DNA of 13,429 bases from Parachlamydiales bacterium. Its GTDB lineage: Bacteria > Chlamydiota > Chlamydiia > Chlamydiales > Simkaniaceae. Both the position numbers and the translations under genes were made by a program. The stretch lies in assembly GCA_030641465.1 (NCBI GenBank), contig DAOWHK010000125.1:1-13429 (forward strand). Reading direction: 5' to 3'. The notes beneath the pieces are model-generated. The model searched no databases. It saw nothing but the letters and a program-made list of their open reading frames with translations, and was not told where the DNA came from. Numbering within the stretch: the first letter of the stretch is position 1; every line of letters begins with the position of its first letter. This document shows positions 7,221 to 13,429 of this stretch, in pieces.

Positions 7221-7799
7221 ATGGATTGCACCTAACCATTTTTCATAAAGTATTTCTTCCTGTTTGCAGATGATTTCCACGTACTTTTTTCCTGCATTCC
7301 AAATTGTTAGTTCTTTTTCCATTTCTTGTAGATGCTCTTCTTCTTCAAGGATAATGGATTTTACATGAATTTTAGATTGAGTCTTCTTTAGGATTTCGTG
7401 GTATTTTGGATAAAGCATTTCTGCTCGTTTTTCGATAGCATAGGTAACAAGAATATAGGCAAATTGTTTGTTAGCAGCATTTTTTTTTAGAAGGCGTGAG
7501 GTAAATAGATCTAGGCGATTTAGGTAGTGACGGCTGCAAATACCACCTAGCATAAGAGATAAAGAGTAGTCATGAAATGGGGCGTTTACAAGTTTTGGGA
7601 TTTGTTTTTTTAGATAATAGGCATGCCGAAATTCTTCTTCTGCATGTTTTAGCATTTCTTTTTTTACAAGCGTTGGGTGCTCTGCAAGCGCAATTTTTCT
7701 TGCGCCACAATTTTCTAAATAGGACAGGGTGTTTAACCATTTGGCGTGGAGCAGATTGTCTGATACAATTTTTTCTAGTAAGTCATTGATTGTTGGCAT
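7209..7799 (-). CDS. Ferritin-like diiron protein, fifth gene of the biotin operon
   Basis: A 196-residue, almost all-helical protein with the spacing of a ferritin-like diiron four-helix bundle. Ligand candidates are E29 in helix 1 (KWLNTLSYLENCGARKI, 20-36), E56-x-x-H59 in helix 2 (EEEFRHA), E123 or E127 in helix 3 (AIEKRAEMLYPKYHE) and E153-x-x-H156 in helix 4 (EEEEHLQEM). Two ExxH motifs plus single Glu residues are what such a site needs, so it could activate O2 for oxidation or hydroxylation, or store or sense iron. The gene starts 3 nt after the bioA stop, with its ribosome-binding site (AGAGGA, 7 nt away) inside the bioA end. It is therefore almost certainly co-expressed with biotin synthesis. 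I know no biochemical role for this family. A function in biotin precursor supply or iron-sulfur support is inference from position only. Confidence 0.8.
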   Translation of the reverse strand: MPTINDLLEKIVSDNLLHAKWLNTLSYLENCGARKIALAEHPTLVKKEMLKHAEEEFRHAYYLKKQIPKLVNAPFHDYSLSLMLGGICSRHYLNRLDLFTSRLLKKNAANKQFAYILVTYAIEKRAEMLYPKYHEILKKTQSKIHVKSIILEEEEHLQEMEKELTIWNAGKKYVEIICKQEEILYEKWLGAIHLSY

Positions 7800-7802
7800 G
7801 TA

Positions 7803-9050
7803 TTAGTCCTCTAAGGCTTGTGTTATTGCGGTATAAATGTTTTCGAGATCGTTTTTGCTCACGCAATAAGGTGGCATCACATAGAGCACATTTCCAAGTG
7901 GGCGAAGAAGAATTTTTTTACTTAAAAAAAAGGAATATAATTCCCTTCCCAATTTAGAAAAATAGTTTGGGTTTTCCGTTTTGTATTCGACTGCAAGAAT
8001 GGTTCCAAGAGACTCGCAGCGCAAAAGTTTTGGGTGATTTTTCTTGTTTTTGCAAAAGACTTGATGAGCTTTTTCAATCATCAAACGCTGCATAAAACAG
8101 TTTGCGTCTTGAAGAAGATCAAGACTTGCAAGCGCTGCGCTGCAGGCAATGGGATTTCCTGAGTACGAATGCCCGTGTAGAAAGGCTTTTTGTTTTTCAT
8201 CTGATAAAAAAGCTTCGTAGATATTCATTGAGCAGGCCGTTGCCCCAAGAGGAAGAAAGCCTCCTGTTATTCCTTTGGATAAACAGATGATGTCAGGTTT
8301 TTCTAATAGATGATCACATGCAAAAAGAGAGCCTGTTCTTCCAAATCCTGTCATTACTTCATCTGCAATGGTAAGCACTTGAAGCTTCTTGCAAAGAGAA
8401 AGAAGCTGATCGAGATACTTCGCTTCGTAGATTTTCATTCCTCCAACTCCTAAAATAAGAGGCTCAAAAATAAAGCAAGCAACAGAAGGGTCTCGGAGTG
8501 CAGCTTCAAGCTCAGCGATGGATTTTGCCTCATTTCCTTGAAGTGGGGGAGTAATGGAGATCACCTCAAAAAGATGATTCCAGAAAGGCTTATTAAAGGA
8601 GTTTCTAGAAGAGACGCTCATTGCACCAAAAGTATCGCCGTGATACCCGCCTTTAAAACTAAGGATTTTGGTTTTTTTGATTCCTTGATTATAAAAATAC
8701 TGTAGCGCCATTTTTAGTGCGATTTCTACAGCTGTTGACCCATTATCAGAATAGAAAATTTTTTCCATTTTTCCGGGAAGTTTTGGAAGTAGCCTTGTTG
8801 CAAGCTCCTCTACATTTGGATGAGTAAAGCCTGCAAGCATCACATGCTCGAGCTTGAATGCTTGATCTGCAATTTTTTTTGCAATGTAGGGATGCGCGTG
8901 TCCATGCAAGTTCACCCACCAAGAAGAAATTGCATCTAAATATTTTGTGCCATTTTTTGCATAAAGATAGGCCCCCTTAGCCTTGACAATGGGAATCGGC
9001 GGGTTCTCTGTTTGCATTTGGGTGAAGGGGTGCCAAATTAATCTTTCCAT
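7803..9050 (-). CDS. bioA: Adenosylmethionine-8-amino-7-oxononanoate aminotransferase
   Basis: A 415-residue class-III aminotransferase of the BioA type. It transaminates 7-keto-8-aminopelargonate to 7,8-diaminopelargonate, using S-adenosylmethionine as amino donor and PLP as cofactor. It opens with the typical IWHPFTQM (5-12) and has SSWW (42-45), Y137-HGD, D230-E231 in IADEVMTGFGRTG, the PLP lysine K259 in LSKGITGGFLPL and the GHSYSGNPIAC segment (293-303). All expected active-site residues are present and the length is normal. The start overlaps the last 13 nt of bioD. It performs the third of the four late steps and feeds BioD. Confidence 0.96.
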   Translation of the reverse strand: MERLIWHPFTQMQTENPPIPIVKAKGAYLYAKNGTKYLDAISSWWVNLHGHAHPYIAKKIADQAFKLEHVMLAGFTHPNVEELATRLLPKLPGKMEKIFYSDNGSTAVEIALKMALQYFYNQGIKKTKILSFKGGYHGDTFGAMSVSSRNSFNKPFWNHLFEVISITPPLQGNEAKSIAELEAALRDPSVACFIFEPLILGVGGMKIYEAKYLDQLLSLCKKLQVLTIADEVMTGFGRTGSLFACDHLLEKPDIICLSKGITGGFLPLGATACSMNIYEAFLSDEKQKAFLHGHSYSGNPIACSAALASLDLLQDANCFMQRLMIEKAHQVFCKNKKNHPKLLRCESLGTILAVEYKTENPNYFSKLGRELYSFFLSKKILLRPLGNVLYVMPPYCVSKNDLENIYTAITQALED

Positions 9051-9640
9051 AAATTTACATACTTTTTGATAGTTAAAGGAGTGATTTCTTTTTCTTGGAA
9101 AAGCCTTCCATAAAGTGGGATTTTAGAGATTTTTAGGATGGCAGTTTCTGTATCGGAATTTACCCCACCATTAAATACAATGCCGAGAATGGGGAGATTA
9201 CGCGCTTTTAGAGCTTCGATTGTGAGTAGGGTATGATTAATACTTCCAAGATAGTGTTTGGATACGATTAGAAATTTTGCTCCAAAAGTTTGAAAATGAT
9301 CAAGCATAGTAAGGTTTGAAGAAAGAGGGGTAAATACTCCTCCTGCCATTTCAATCACAAGATTTTTCTTCGTCGAAGGGAGGTGTATTTTTCTAGGATC
9401 GATACTAATGTTTTCAAGTCTTGCTGCATGATGAGGTGATAGGGGAGCCGTAAATGTATAGCTTGATGGAAAAATTTGATGCTTTTGGCAAGTGAGTCTT
9501 GTTATCTCTTTAATATCGGGATTTTTAAGGCCGCATTGAACAGGTTTCCAGTAATTGGCCCTAAGTTTTTGCATCATAATTGCAGAGACAACTGTTTTGC
9601 CAACATCAGTATCAATTCCTGCTATGATAATTTTATCCAT
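9038..9640 (-). CDS. bioD: Dethiobiotin synthetase
   Basis: A 200-residue P-loop enzyme that carboxylates 7,8-diaminopelargonate with CO2 and ATP to close the ureido ring of dethiobiotin. Seen are the P-loop GIDTDVGKTVV (8-18), YWKPVQCG (30-37) with the substrate-site lysine K32, E97-MAGG (97-101) and LGSINHTLLTIEAL (131-144). It is slightly shorter than the E. coli enzyme (about 225) but lacks no core motif. The P-loop reads GID where GTD is common, a difference also expected in chlamydial homologues. Its ATG lies inside the end of bioF (8-nt overlap), with GAGGAG 10 nt upstream as ribosome-binding site. Confidence 0.94.
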   Translation of the reverse strand: MDKIIIAGIDTDVGKTVVSAIMMQKLRANYWKPVQCGLKNPDIKEITRLTCQKHQIFPSSYTFTAPLSPHHAARLENISIDPRKIHLPSTKKNLVIEMAGGVFTPLSSNLTMLDHFQTFGAKFLIVSKHYLGSINHTLLTIEALKARNLPILGIVFNGGVNSDTETAILKISKIPLYGRLFQEKEITPLTIKKYVNLWKD

Positions 9641-10709
9641 AGAGTTTTATCTCCTCTAAAATCTCTCTTAATTCACTTTCTTTGTTATGAGCGTGCAGGC
9701 AAAGGCGGAGGATTTCGCAACCTTTTTGGACGGTCGGGCTAAGTAGTTCCCTGACATCAAAACCCTTGCTTGCAAGATTTTTGGATAAATTCTTCGCATG
9801 TTTGGGATTTGAGATGAAGATTGGTTGGATCGGGCCCTTCGAGAATCCTGCAATGCGAATGAGCTTTTGCAGATGCTGCCTCTCATTACTTAGCATTGGC
9901 AATAGCTCATAGCTGCATTTTATTGCAGAAAATGCATACAAAGGGAGTGCTGTAGTATAAATTAATGTCTTCGAGAAATTGATGAGAATGTTTTTTAGAG
10001 CATCGTCACCAAGAATTCCTGCTCCAAAGACTCCAAGTGCTTTTCCAAATGTAACAACTACTGCAAAAATTTTTTGAGAAAGCCCCAATGCAGAAACAAG
10101 ACCTCTTCCATCATGGCCAAGGATGCCAACAGAGTGAGCCTCGTCCACGATGAGTTTTGCCTCATATTTTTCTGCTAGCTGATAAATTTCCAAAAGAGGG
10201 GCTATATCACCACTTGTCGAATAGACCGATTCAATGCAGATGTAACGCTCTCCATTGCAGCTATTTTTTTGAAGACGCCTTTCTAAATGCTCTAGATCAT
10301 TATGTTTAAAAGCAAATGCCCTTGCTGAGCAATTTTTGATTCCCTCTCTTATCGATGCATGGATATGCAAATCAAAGAAAATAAGAGCATTTTTTGTCCC
10401 AACTGCGGTGATAAGACCCATGTTTGCCATAAAACCGCAGTTAAAAATGAGCGCTGATTCCACTCCGTGAAATGAAGCAATCGCTGTTTCAAGATTTTCT
10501 ATATAGGAATTATTTCCCGTAAGAAGTCTTGATCCTGTTGAGCCCATGCAGGTCTTTTTTGATGCGCATTCTTGCAAGAAATTTTCTTTAAGCCTGTTTG
10601 ATCTTGCAAGCCCTAAATAGTCATTAGATGCGAAATCGATAAGACTTGGGTTTTTTGTTAGGCTTCGGTAAGTGTCATTTTGAAGGCGTTTTTGTAAACG
10701 AGAGTCCAT
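9633..10709 (-). CDS. bioF: 8-amino-7-oxononanoate synthase
   Basis: A 358-residue PLP enzyme of the alpha-oxoamine synthase family. It condenses a pimeloyl thioester with L-alanine, releasing CO2, to give 7-keto-8-aminopelargonate. Motifs in order are FASNDYLGLA near residue 27, GSTGSRLLTGN, FNCGFMANMG, VDEAHSVG and the PLP-lysine segment TFGKALGVFGAG. The length is a little below the usual 380 or so, with compact N- and C-termini. I take the ATG at 10709, which shares its A with the bioB stop (TGATG), over the in-frame TTG one codon earlier; GAGG lies 10 nt upstream. Its acyl substrate must come from a pimelate-forming route that is not encoded in this window. Confidence 0.95.
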   Translation of the reverse strand: MDSRLQKRLQNDTYRSLTKNPSLIDFASNDYLGLARSNRLKENFLQECASKKTCMGSTGSRLLTGNNSYIENLETAIASFHGVESALIFNCGFMANMGLITAVGTKNALIFFDLHIHASIREGIKNCSARAFAFKHNDLEHLERRLQKNSCNGERYICIESVYSTSGDIAPLLEIYQLAEKYEAKLIVDEAHSVGILGHDGRGLVSALGLSQKIFAVVVTFGKALGVFGAGILGDDALKNILINFSKTLIYTTALPLYAFSAIKCSYELLPMLSNERQHLQKLIRIAGFSKGPIQPIFISNPKHAKNLSKNLASKGFDVRELLSPTVQKGCEILRLCLHAHNKESELREILEEIKLYG

Positions 10710-11656
10710 CAATGCATTGCCTCAAGTCCAAGAGCTTTAAAAAGATTCTCATCAGAGCTGCTTGAGGAGTTGGGAACTGTTAGGAGCTTTTCTCCTGCAA
10801 AAATGGAGTTTGCTCCAGCTAAAAAGCAAAGAGCCTGAGATTCTAGAGATAAATCCTTTCTTCCAGCAGAAAGTCGTACCATCGATCTTGGCATCGTGAT
10901 TCTACAAATAGCAATTATTCTCACAAGTTCCACAAAAGATACTGGCGATCTATTTGCAAGAGGTGTTCCCTGAACCGGACTTAACAAATTAATAGGGACA
11001 GAAGAGGGGTGAGAGGACCTGTTTGAAAGTGTACGCACAAGCTCCAGCCTGTCCTCATTTGTTTCTCCCATCCCAATAATTCCACCGCAGCAAACCTTAA
11101 GACCTGCATCTTCTACAATATCTAGCGTTTTTAGCCGATCTTGATAAGACCGAGTTGTAATGATCGTTTTGTAAAACTCTTCTGAACTATCAAGATTGTG
11201 GTTATAAGCATAAAGCCCCGATTCTTTGAGCCGTTTTGCTTGGGCTTTTGTTAAAAAACCAAGAGTGCAGCATACCTCTACGCCGAGATTTGCAACGCCA
11301 CTTACCATTTTAAGGACATTTTCAAACGGATTGTTATCGCGCGGGCCACGCCATGCTGCGCCGAGACAAATTCGCGTTGCTCCCTTTGCAATCGCCAGCT
11401 TAGCATTTTCGATCACTTCTTCATAGGGCATCATAGGCTGAGCTTTAATATTCGTTTTATAAAAAGAGGATTGCGCGCAGTACTTGCAATCCTCTCTGCA
11501 GCCACCAGTTTTAATAGAAATTAAATGACAAACCTGGATTTTTCCCATTTCATGAAAATTTGCGTGAATCTTTGATGCCTGTGTAATGAGCTTTAGAAGA
11601 GGCATCTCGCATAGTTCGTTTAATTCTCGCATGTTCCAATCTGATCTGATTTCCAT
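10709..11656 (-). CDS. bioB: Biotin synthase (radical SAM)
   Basis: A 315-residue radical SAM enzyme that inserts sulfur into dethiobiotin to make biotin. The [4Fe-4S]/SAM cysteines are C53, C57 and C60 (CREDCKYC). The sacrificial [2Fe-2S] cluster ligands are C97, C129, C189 and R261, the counterparts of E. coli C97, C128, C188 and R260. YNHNLDSS (151-158) and the GGIIGMGET segment are also standard. I set the start at 11656 because a perfect AAGGAG sits 6 nt upstream (11668-11663). The longer in-frame starts (ATG 11671, TTG 11680) have no such site, and the shorter form puts the cysteines exactly at E. coli numbering. It is the first gene of the operon, although it acts last in the pathway. 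Confidence 0.96.
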   Translation of the reverse strand: MEIRSDWNMRELNELCEMPLLKLITQASKIHANFHEMGKIQVCHLISIKTGGCREDCKYCAQSSFYKTNIKAQPMMPYEEVIENAKLAIAKGATRICLGAAWRGPRDNNPFENVLKMVSGVANLGVEVCCTLGFLTKAQAKRLKESGLYAYNHNLDSSEEFYKTIITTRSYQDRLKTLDIVEDAGLKVCCGGIIGMGETNEDRLELVRTLSNRSSHPSSVPINLLSPVQGTPLANRSPVSFVELVRIIAICRITMPRSMVRLSAGRKDLSLESQALCFLAGANSIFAGEKLLTVPNSSSSSDENLFKALGLEAMH

Positions 11657-11728
11657 AAACAACTCCTTCATTTTGGCCAAAGTTTAGGAAGAATTAAACT
11701 TGATCTACAAGGAGAAACGTATTTCTAC

Positions 11729-11834
11729 AAACCTAAAAAGGGTTTATAAAACCCGTAATTTTACTTTGACTTGAATGGGTTTTCGTCTTATACTTATTGC
11801 TTCGAAATTCGTTTATATAACCCTGAAATCGGTT
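11729..11834. promoter_or_regulatory. Candidate operator array of alternating AAACC/GGGTTT arms
   Basis: Six arms of one motif alternate in orientation: AAACC (11729-11733), GGGTTT (11740-11745), AAACCC (11749-11754), GGGTTTT (11777-11783), AACCC (11819-11823) and GGTT (11831-11834). The second and third form a perfect palindrome, GGGTTTATAAAACCC (11740-11754). The third and fourth form a 7-bp inverted repeat, AAAACCC-N22-GGGTTTT. On the minus strand TTATAAACC-N7-GGTTTGTAG recalls the BirA-box arms (TTGTAAACC...GGTTTACAA), but the spacing is much shorter. The arms flank and lie within the regulator's promoter and upstream of bioB, as expected of a shared operator. Confidence 0.5.
11766..11794 (+). 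promoter_or_regulatory. Sigma-70-type promoter of the wHTH-DUF6314 gene
   Basis: TTGACT (11766-11771) and TATACT (11789-11794), each matching 5 of 6 consensus positions, are separated by the ideal 17 nt. Initiation near 11801 gives a leader of about 44 nt to the ATG at 11845. A GGGTTTT arm (11777-11783) lies inside the spacer, so a protein bound there would block RNA polymerase. Confidence 0.65.
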
Positions 11835-11844
11835 GATTTTTTTT

Positions 11845-12639
11845 ATGCTTGAAGTGCTTTTTGGAAATAAAAATGTGGAAAAAATTCTATTTTTTCTCTT
11901 TGTGAATAGTAAAGGGTACGGAATGCAACTTAGTCGCTACCTAGATATCCCTTTAACTTCCGTGCAAAAAGGTCTTGCTCGTTTGGATCGTGGCGGGATA
12001 ATTATCAGTTACTTAGAAGGTAAAACGAGGGTATTTCGACTAAACCCAGGATTTCCCCTTATGGATGAGCTCGAGCAGCTCCTAAAAAAAGCCTATACAA
12101 TTCTTCCAGCTGAAATGAAAAAGCAGTTTTATGTCTTAGACGAAATGCAGGTCACAAGTCAGGGTAGTTCCGATAGCCGTCGGCGTATTCTTTTAGACTG
12201 CTGGAGCAAACTGAAAACCATTAAAAATATTACCTTTCATGCAAATTCCAAATCTGCGCAGGATCTTGGGTGGGATGGACGTGGAAGCGGTGAAGTTGTT
12301 TTGACAAGCCCAAAGCCCCATACCCTAGTATTTACAGAAAAAGGGTACTGGAAAGCAAATGCAGGATCTGAAACAAAATTTAGTAATGTTTTTTGTTGGA
12401 CTCTAGAGCAGACATCAGGTGTTATCGCTCTCGAGCACCTTCGAAGAGGGCCAGATAGGCCAGTTTTTCTTTTTCACTTAGCTCCATCAACCACCAAATC
12501 TCTTACATCAGTTCACTCCCATCTTTGCGGAAAAGATGCGTACTTTGGAAAAGTGCAGTTTGATCAGCATGGATTAAGACTAAATTTTCGCATCATTGGC
12601 CCGAAAAAAAACGAAGAACTAGAGTATTTTTATTCTTAA
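11845..12639 (+). CDS. Winged-helix regulator fused to a DUF6314-like domain
   Basis: A 264-residue two-domain protein. Residues 1-72 are a winged helix of the ArsR/MarR-like kind (LFGNKNVEKILFFLF, then GYGMQLSRYLDIPLTSVQ with the recognition helix at about 36-48, and a wing SYLEGKTRVFRLNPGFP). A helical linker (73-125) follows. Residues about 128-263 match DUF6314-type domains: a strand-rich fold with GYW (167-169), FCWTL (183-187), H226-x-CGKDAYFG (226-235) and GPKKNEELEYFY (252-263). Such a domain may bind a small ligand, making the whole a one-component sensor-regulator. I prefer the ATG at 11845 to the TTG at 11833; neither has a Shine-Dalgarno sequence. It is divergent from the biotin operon and is a plausible regulator of it. 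The ligand is unknown and the DUF6314 assignment rests on motif resemblance. Confidence 0.78.
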   Translation: MLEVLFGNKNVEKILFFLFVNSKGYGMQLSRYLDIPLTSVQKGLARLDRGGIIISYLEGKTRVFRLNPGFPLMDELEQLLKKAYTILPAEMKKQFYVLDEMQVTSQGSSDSRRRILLDCWSKLKTIKNITFHANSKSAQDLGWDGRGSGEVVLTSPKPHTLVFTEKGYWKANAGSETKFSNVFCWTLEQTSGVIALEHLRRGPDRPVFLFHLAPSTTKSLTSVHSHLCGKDAYFGKVQFDQHGLRLNFRIIGPKKNEELEYFYS

Positions 12640-12683
12640 TGTGTCTAAACTGTTCTCATTAATAAAAAAAACGGATAATTCTT

Positions 12684-13247
12684 ATGACTGCATTTCAAGC
12701 ACTTCTTCCCGACAACTTGGTTCATATTGCAGACCTTCTTCCATTAGAAGATGTGGCACCTTTAGGGCAAACATGCACTCACGATATTGTAAAAAATATT
12801 GGGAACCAATACCAAAAGGGAAATCCCTATACTGCTACAACTAAAACTTCCAAGAGATGGACCGTTAATGTATGCAAGGTTGAAAGATATGATCAAGAAT
12901 GTGATCTATGTTGTGTATTTAGTGGTAAGGTCTCTAATGATTCTCATGATTTAAAAAATAAGACCTTCCCATATGGCTTCTGTAACGATATAAAATTGCT
13001 CTCAATAGGATGCTATACTTGTTAGTAAAATCTAATTTCCTATTTAGATCAAACAATACACGCAGATATAAAATATAGAGCTCATGGATAAATCCAGAAA
13101 GGATGTGTCTTCAGGGAGATTCTATGTAATTTGCAGCATGCACGAGCTAAACACGGTTTACCTTCGTCTCCATATGAAATAGCTAAGCGAAACAATTGCT
13201 ATGAAGTTTTAGCGGTTTTTGATAAAGCTGCTAAGCCAGCGCCTTAG
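12684..13247 (+). pseudogene. Decayed F-box protein gene with ankyrin-like C-terminal remnant
   Basis: The frame from ATG 12684 first stops at 13023 (113 residues), but the same frame stays protein-like well beyond. Stops at 13023-13028 (TAG TAA) and 13089-13091 (TAA) interrupt it before a final TAG at 13245-13247. Residues about 6-40, LLPDNLVHIADLLPLEDVAP followed by LGQTCTHDIV, form an F-box (the LP..L...I..LP..D...L..TC pattern). In eukaryotes this domain docks onto Skp1 in SCF ubiquitin ligases, and secreted bacterial F-box effectors hijack it. The last piece, HGLPSSPYEIAKRNNCYEVL, resembles the second half of an ankyrin repeat. F-box plus ankyrin is a known effector layout in amoeba-associated bacteria. 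A 113-residue F-box product could still be made, but the whole looks like a broken gene. Confidence 0.65.
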
Positions 13248-13427
13248 TTTTTCTAAAAATAGCTTTTCACATCCAAGATCTCTATGGTCCTTGCTCATAT
13301 GAAGCGTCTGAATATTAGAGTTTTTCGTGACTTCAACATATCCAATGATTTCAGAGTTTTTATAAAACACAAATTGAATAAGATCTTTTGAGGGTAGGAC
13401 TGTTTTTTGACATAATCGGCTTGCAGC
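13209..13427 (-). CDS. GNAT-like acetyltransferase, C-terminal end only
   Basis: An open minus-strand frame enters from beyond the window and ends at TAA (13211-13209), giving 72 residues. IQFVFYKNSEIIGYVEVTK (strand-turn-strand with the G-Y-V core) followed by LHMSKDHRDLGCEKLFLEKL and RRW fits the centre of the GNAT fold, with R-D-L-G-C in place of the usual R-x-x-G-x-G acetyl-CoA loop. The loop's second glycine is Cys/Glu here, so activity is uncertain. The 3' end overlaps the last 39 nt of the decayed F-box frame. Without the N-terminus the family call is moderate and the substrate unknown. Confidence 0.55.
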   Translation of the reverse strand, partial: AASRLCQKTVLPSKDLIQFVFYKNSEIIGYVEVTKNSNIQTLHMSKDHRDLGCEKLFLEKLRRWLSSFIKNR

Positions 13428-13429
13428 TG

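Noticed and set aside
11657..11680. Longer BioB start codons (ATG 11671, TTG 11680)
   Set aside because: The AAGGAG at 11663-11668 would lie inside the coding region, and it is ideally placed for the ATG at 11656.
11725..11749. A classical BirA box upstream of bioB
   Set aside because: The arms TTATAAACC and GGTTTGTAG resemble the consensus, but they are 7 nt apart instead of about 14-16 and the right arm fits poorly. It is kept only as part of the AAACC/GGGTTT array.
12641..12844. 67-codon plus-strand frame starting right after the regulator gene
   Set aside because: It is shifted relative to the F-box frame and has no motif. The overlapping frame carries the recognisable F-box.
1..13429. 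tRNA, rRNA, CRISPR array or insertion sequence
   Set aside because: I saw no cloverleaf, rRNA-like sequence, regularly spaced repeats or transposase frame on either strand.

Overview
The window looks like chromosome of a member of the Chlamydiae, more likely an environmental (amoeba- or arthropod-associated, Parachlamydiales-type) lineage than a Chlamydiaceae species. The evidence is low GC content, a BioB/BioF/BioD/BioA set of chlamydial character in the order bioB-bioF-bioD-bioA, a TyrP-type aromatic amino acid permease, an OprB-family porin, and a eukaryotic-style F-box protein remnant. The assignment is inferred from protein character only; no rRNA or other marker is present.

Layout. Positions 1-2801 (+) are a tightly coupled cluster: the C-terminal end of a PncA-like nicotinamidase, an unrecognised membrane protein with a bilobed hydrophobic region, and tyrP. 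The three are joined by ATGA and TAATG overlaps. Facing it is an OprB-like porin (2873-4210, -). The 426 bp between the porin and a divergent DEAD-box RNA helicase (4637-5941, +) hold no gene but contain a 170-bp nested inverted repeat. An 18-nt piece of that repeat recurs behind the helicase, next to two hairpins. A Nudix hydrolase (-) and a GNAT acetyltransferase (+) diverge from only about 31 bp.

The core of the window is a minus-strand operon running from 11656 down to 7209: bioB, bioF, bioD, bioA and a fifth gene for a ferritin-like diiron protein. The joints are overlaps of 1, 8 and 13 nt and then a 3-nt gap. The four bio genes convert pimeloyl thioester to biotin. No bioC, bioH, bioW, bioI or bioZ is visible, so the diiron protein is a candidate for an uncharacterised step in, or linked to, biotin formation. 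Divergent from bioB is a winged-helix protein fused to a DUF6314-like domain. The spacer carries a good sigma-70-type promoter for this regulator and an array of alternating AAACC/GGGTTT arms, so it is a candidate regulator of the operon and of itself.

The right end (12684-13429) holds an F-box gene broken by in-frame stops, with an ankyrin-like C-terminal remnant. It converges on the 3' end of a GNAT-like gene that enters from outside the window. Together the window shows amino acid and cofactor acquisition (TyrP, PncA, biotin), an outer-membrane sugar porin, and the residue of a ubiquitin-pathway effector, as expected of an obligate intracellular bacterium.
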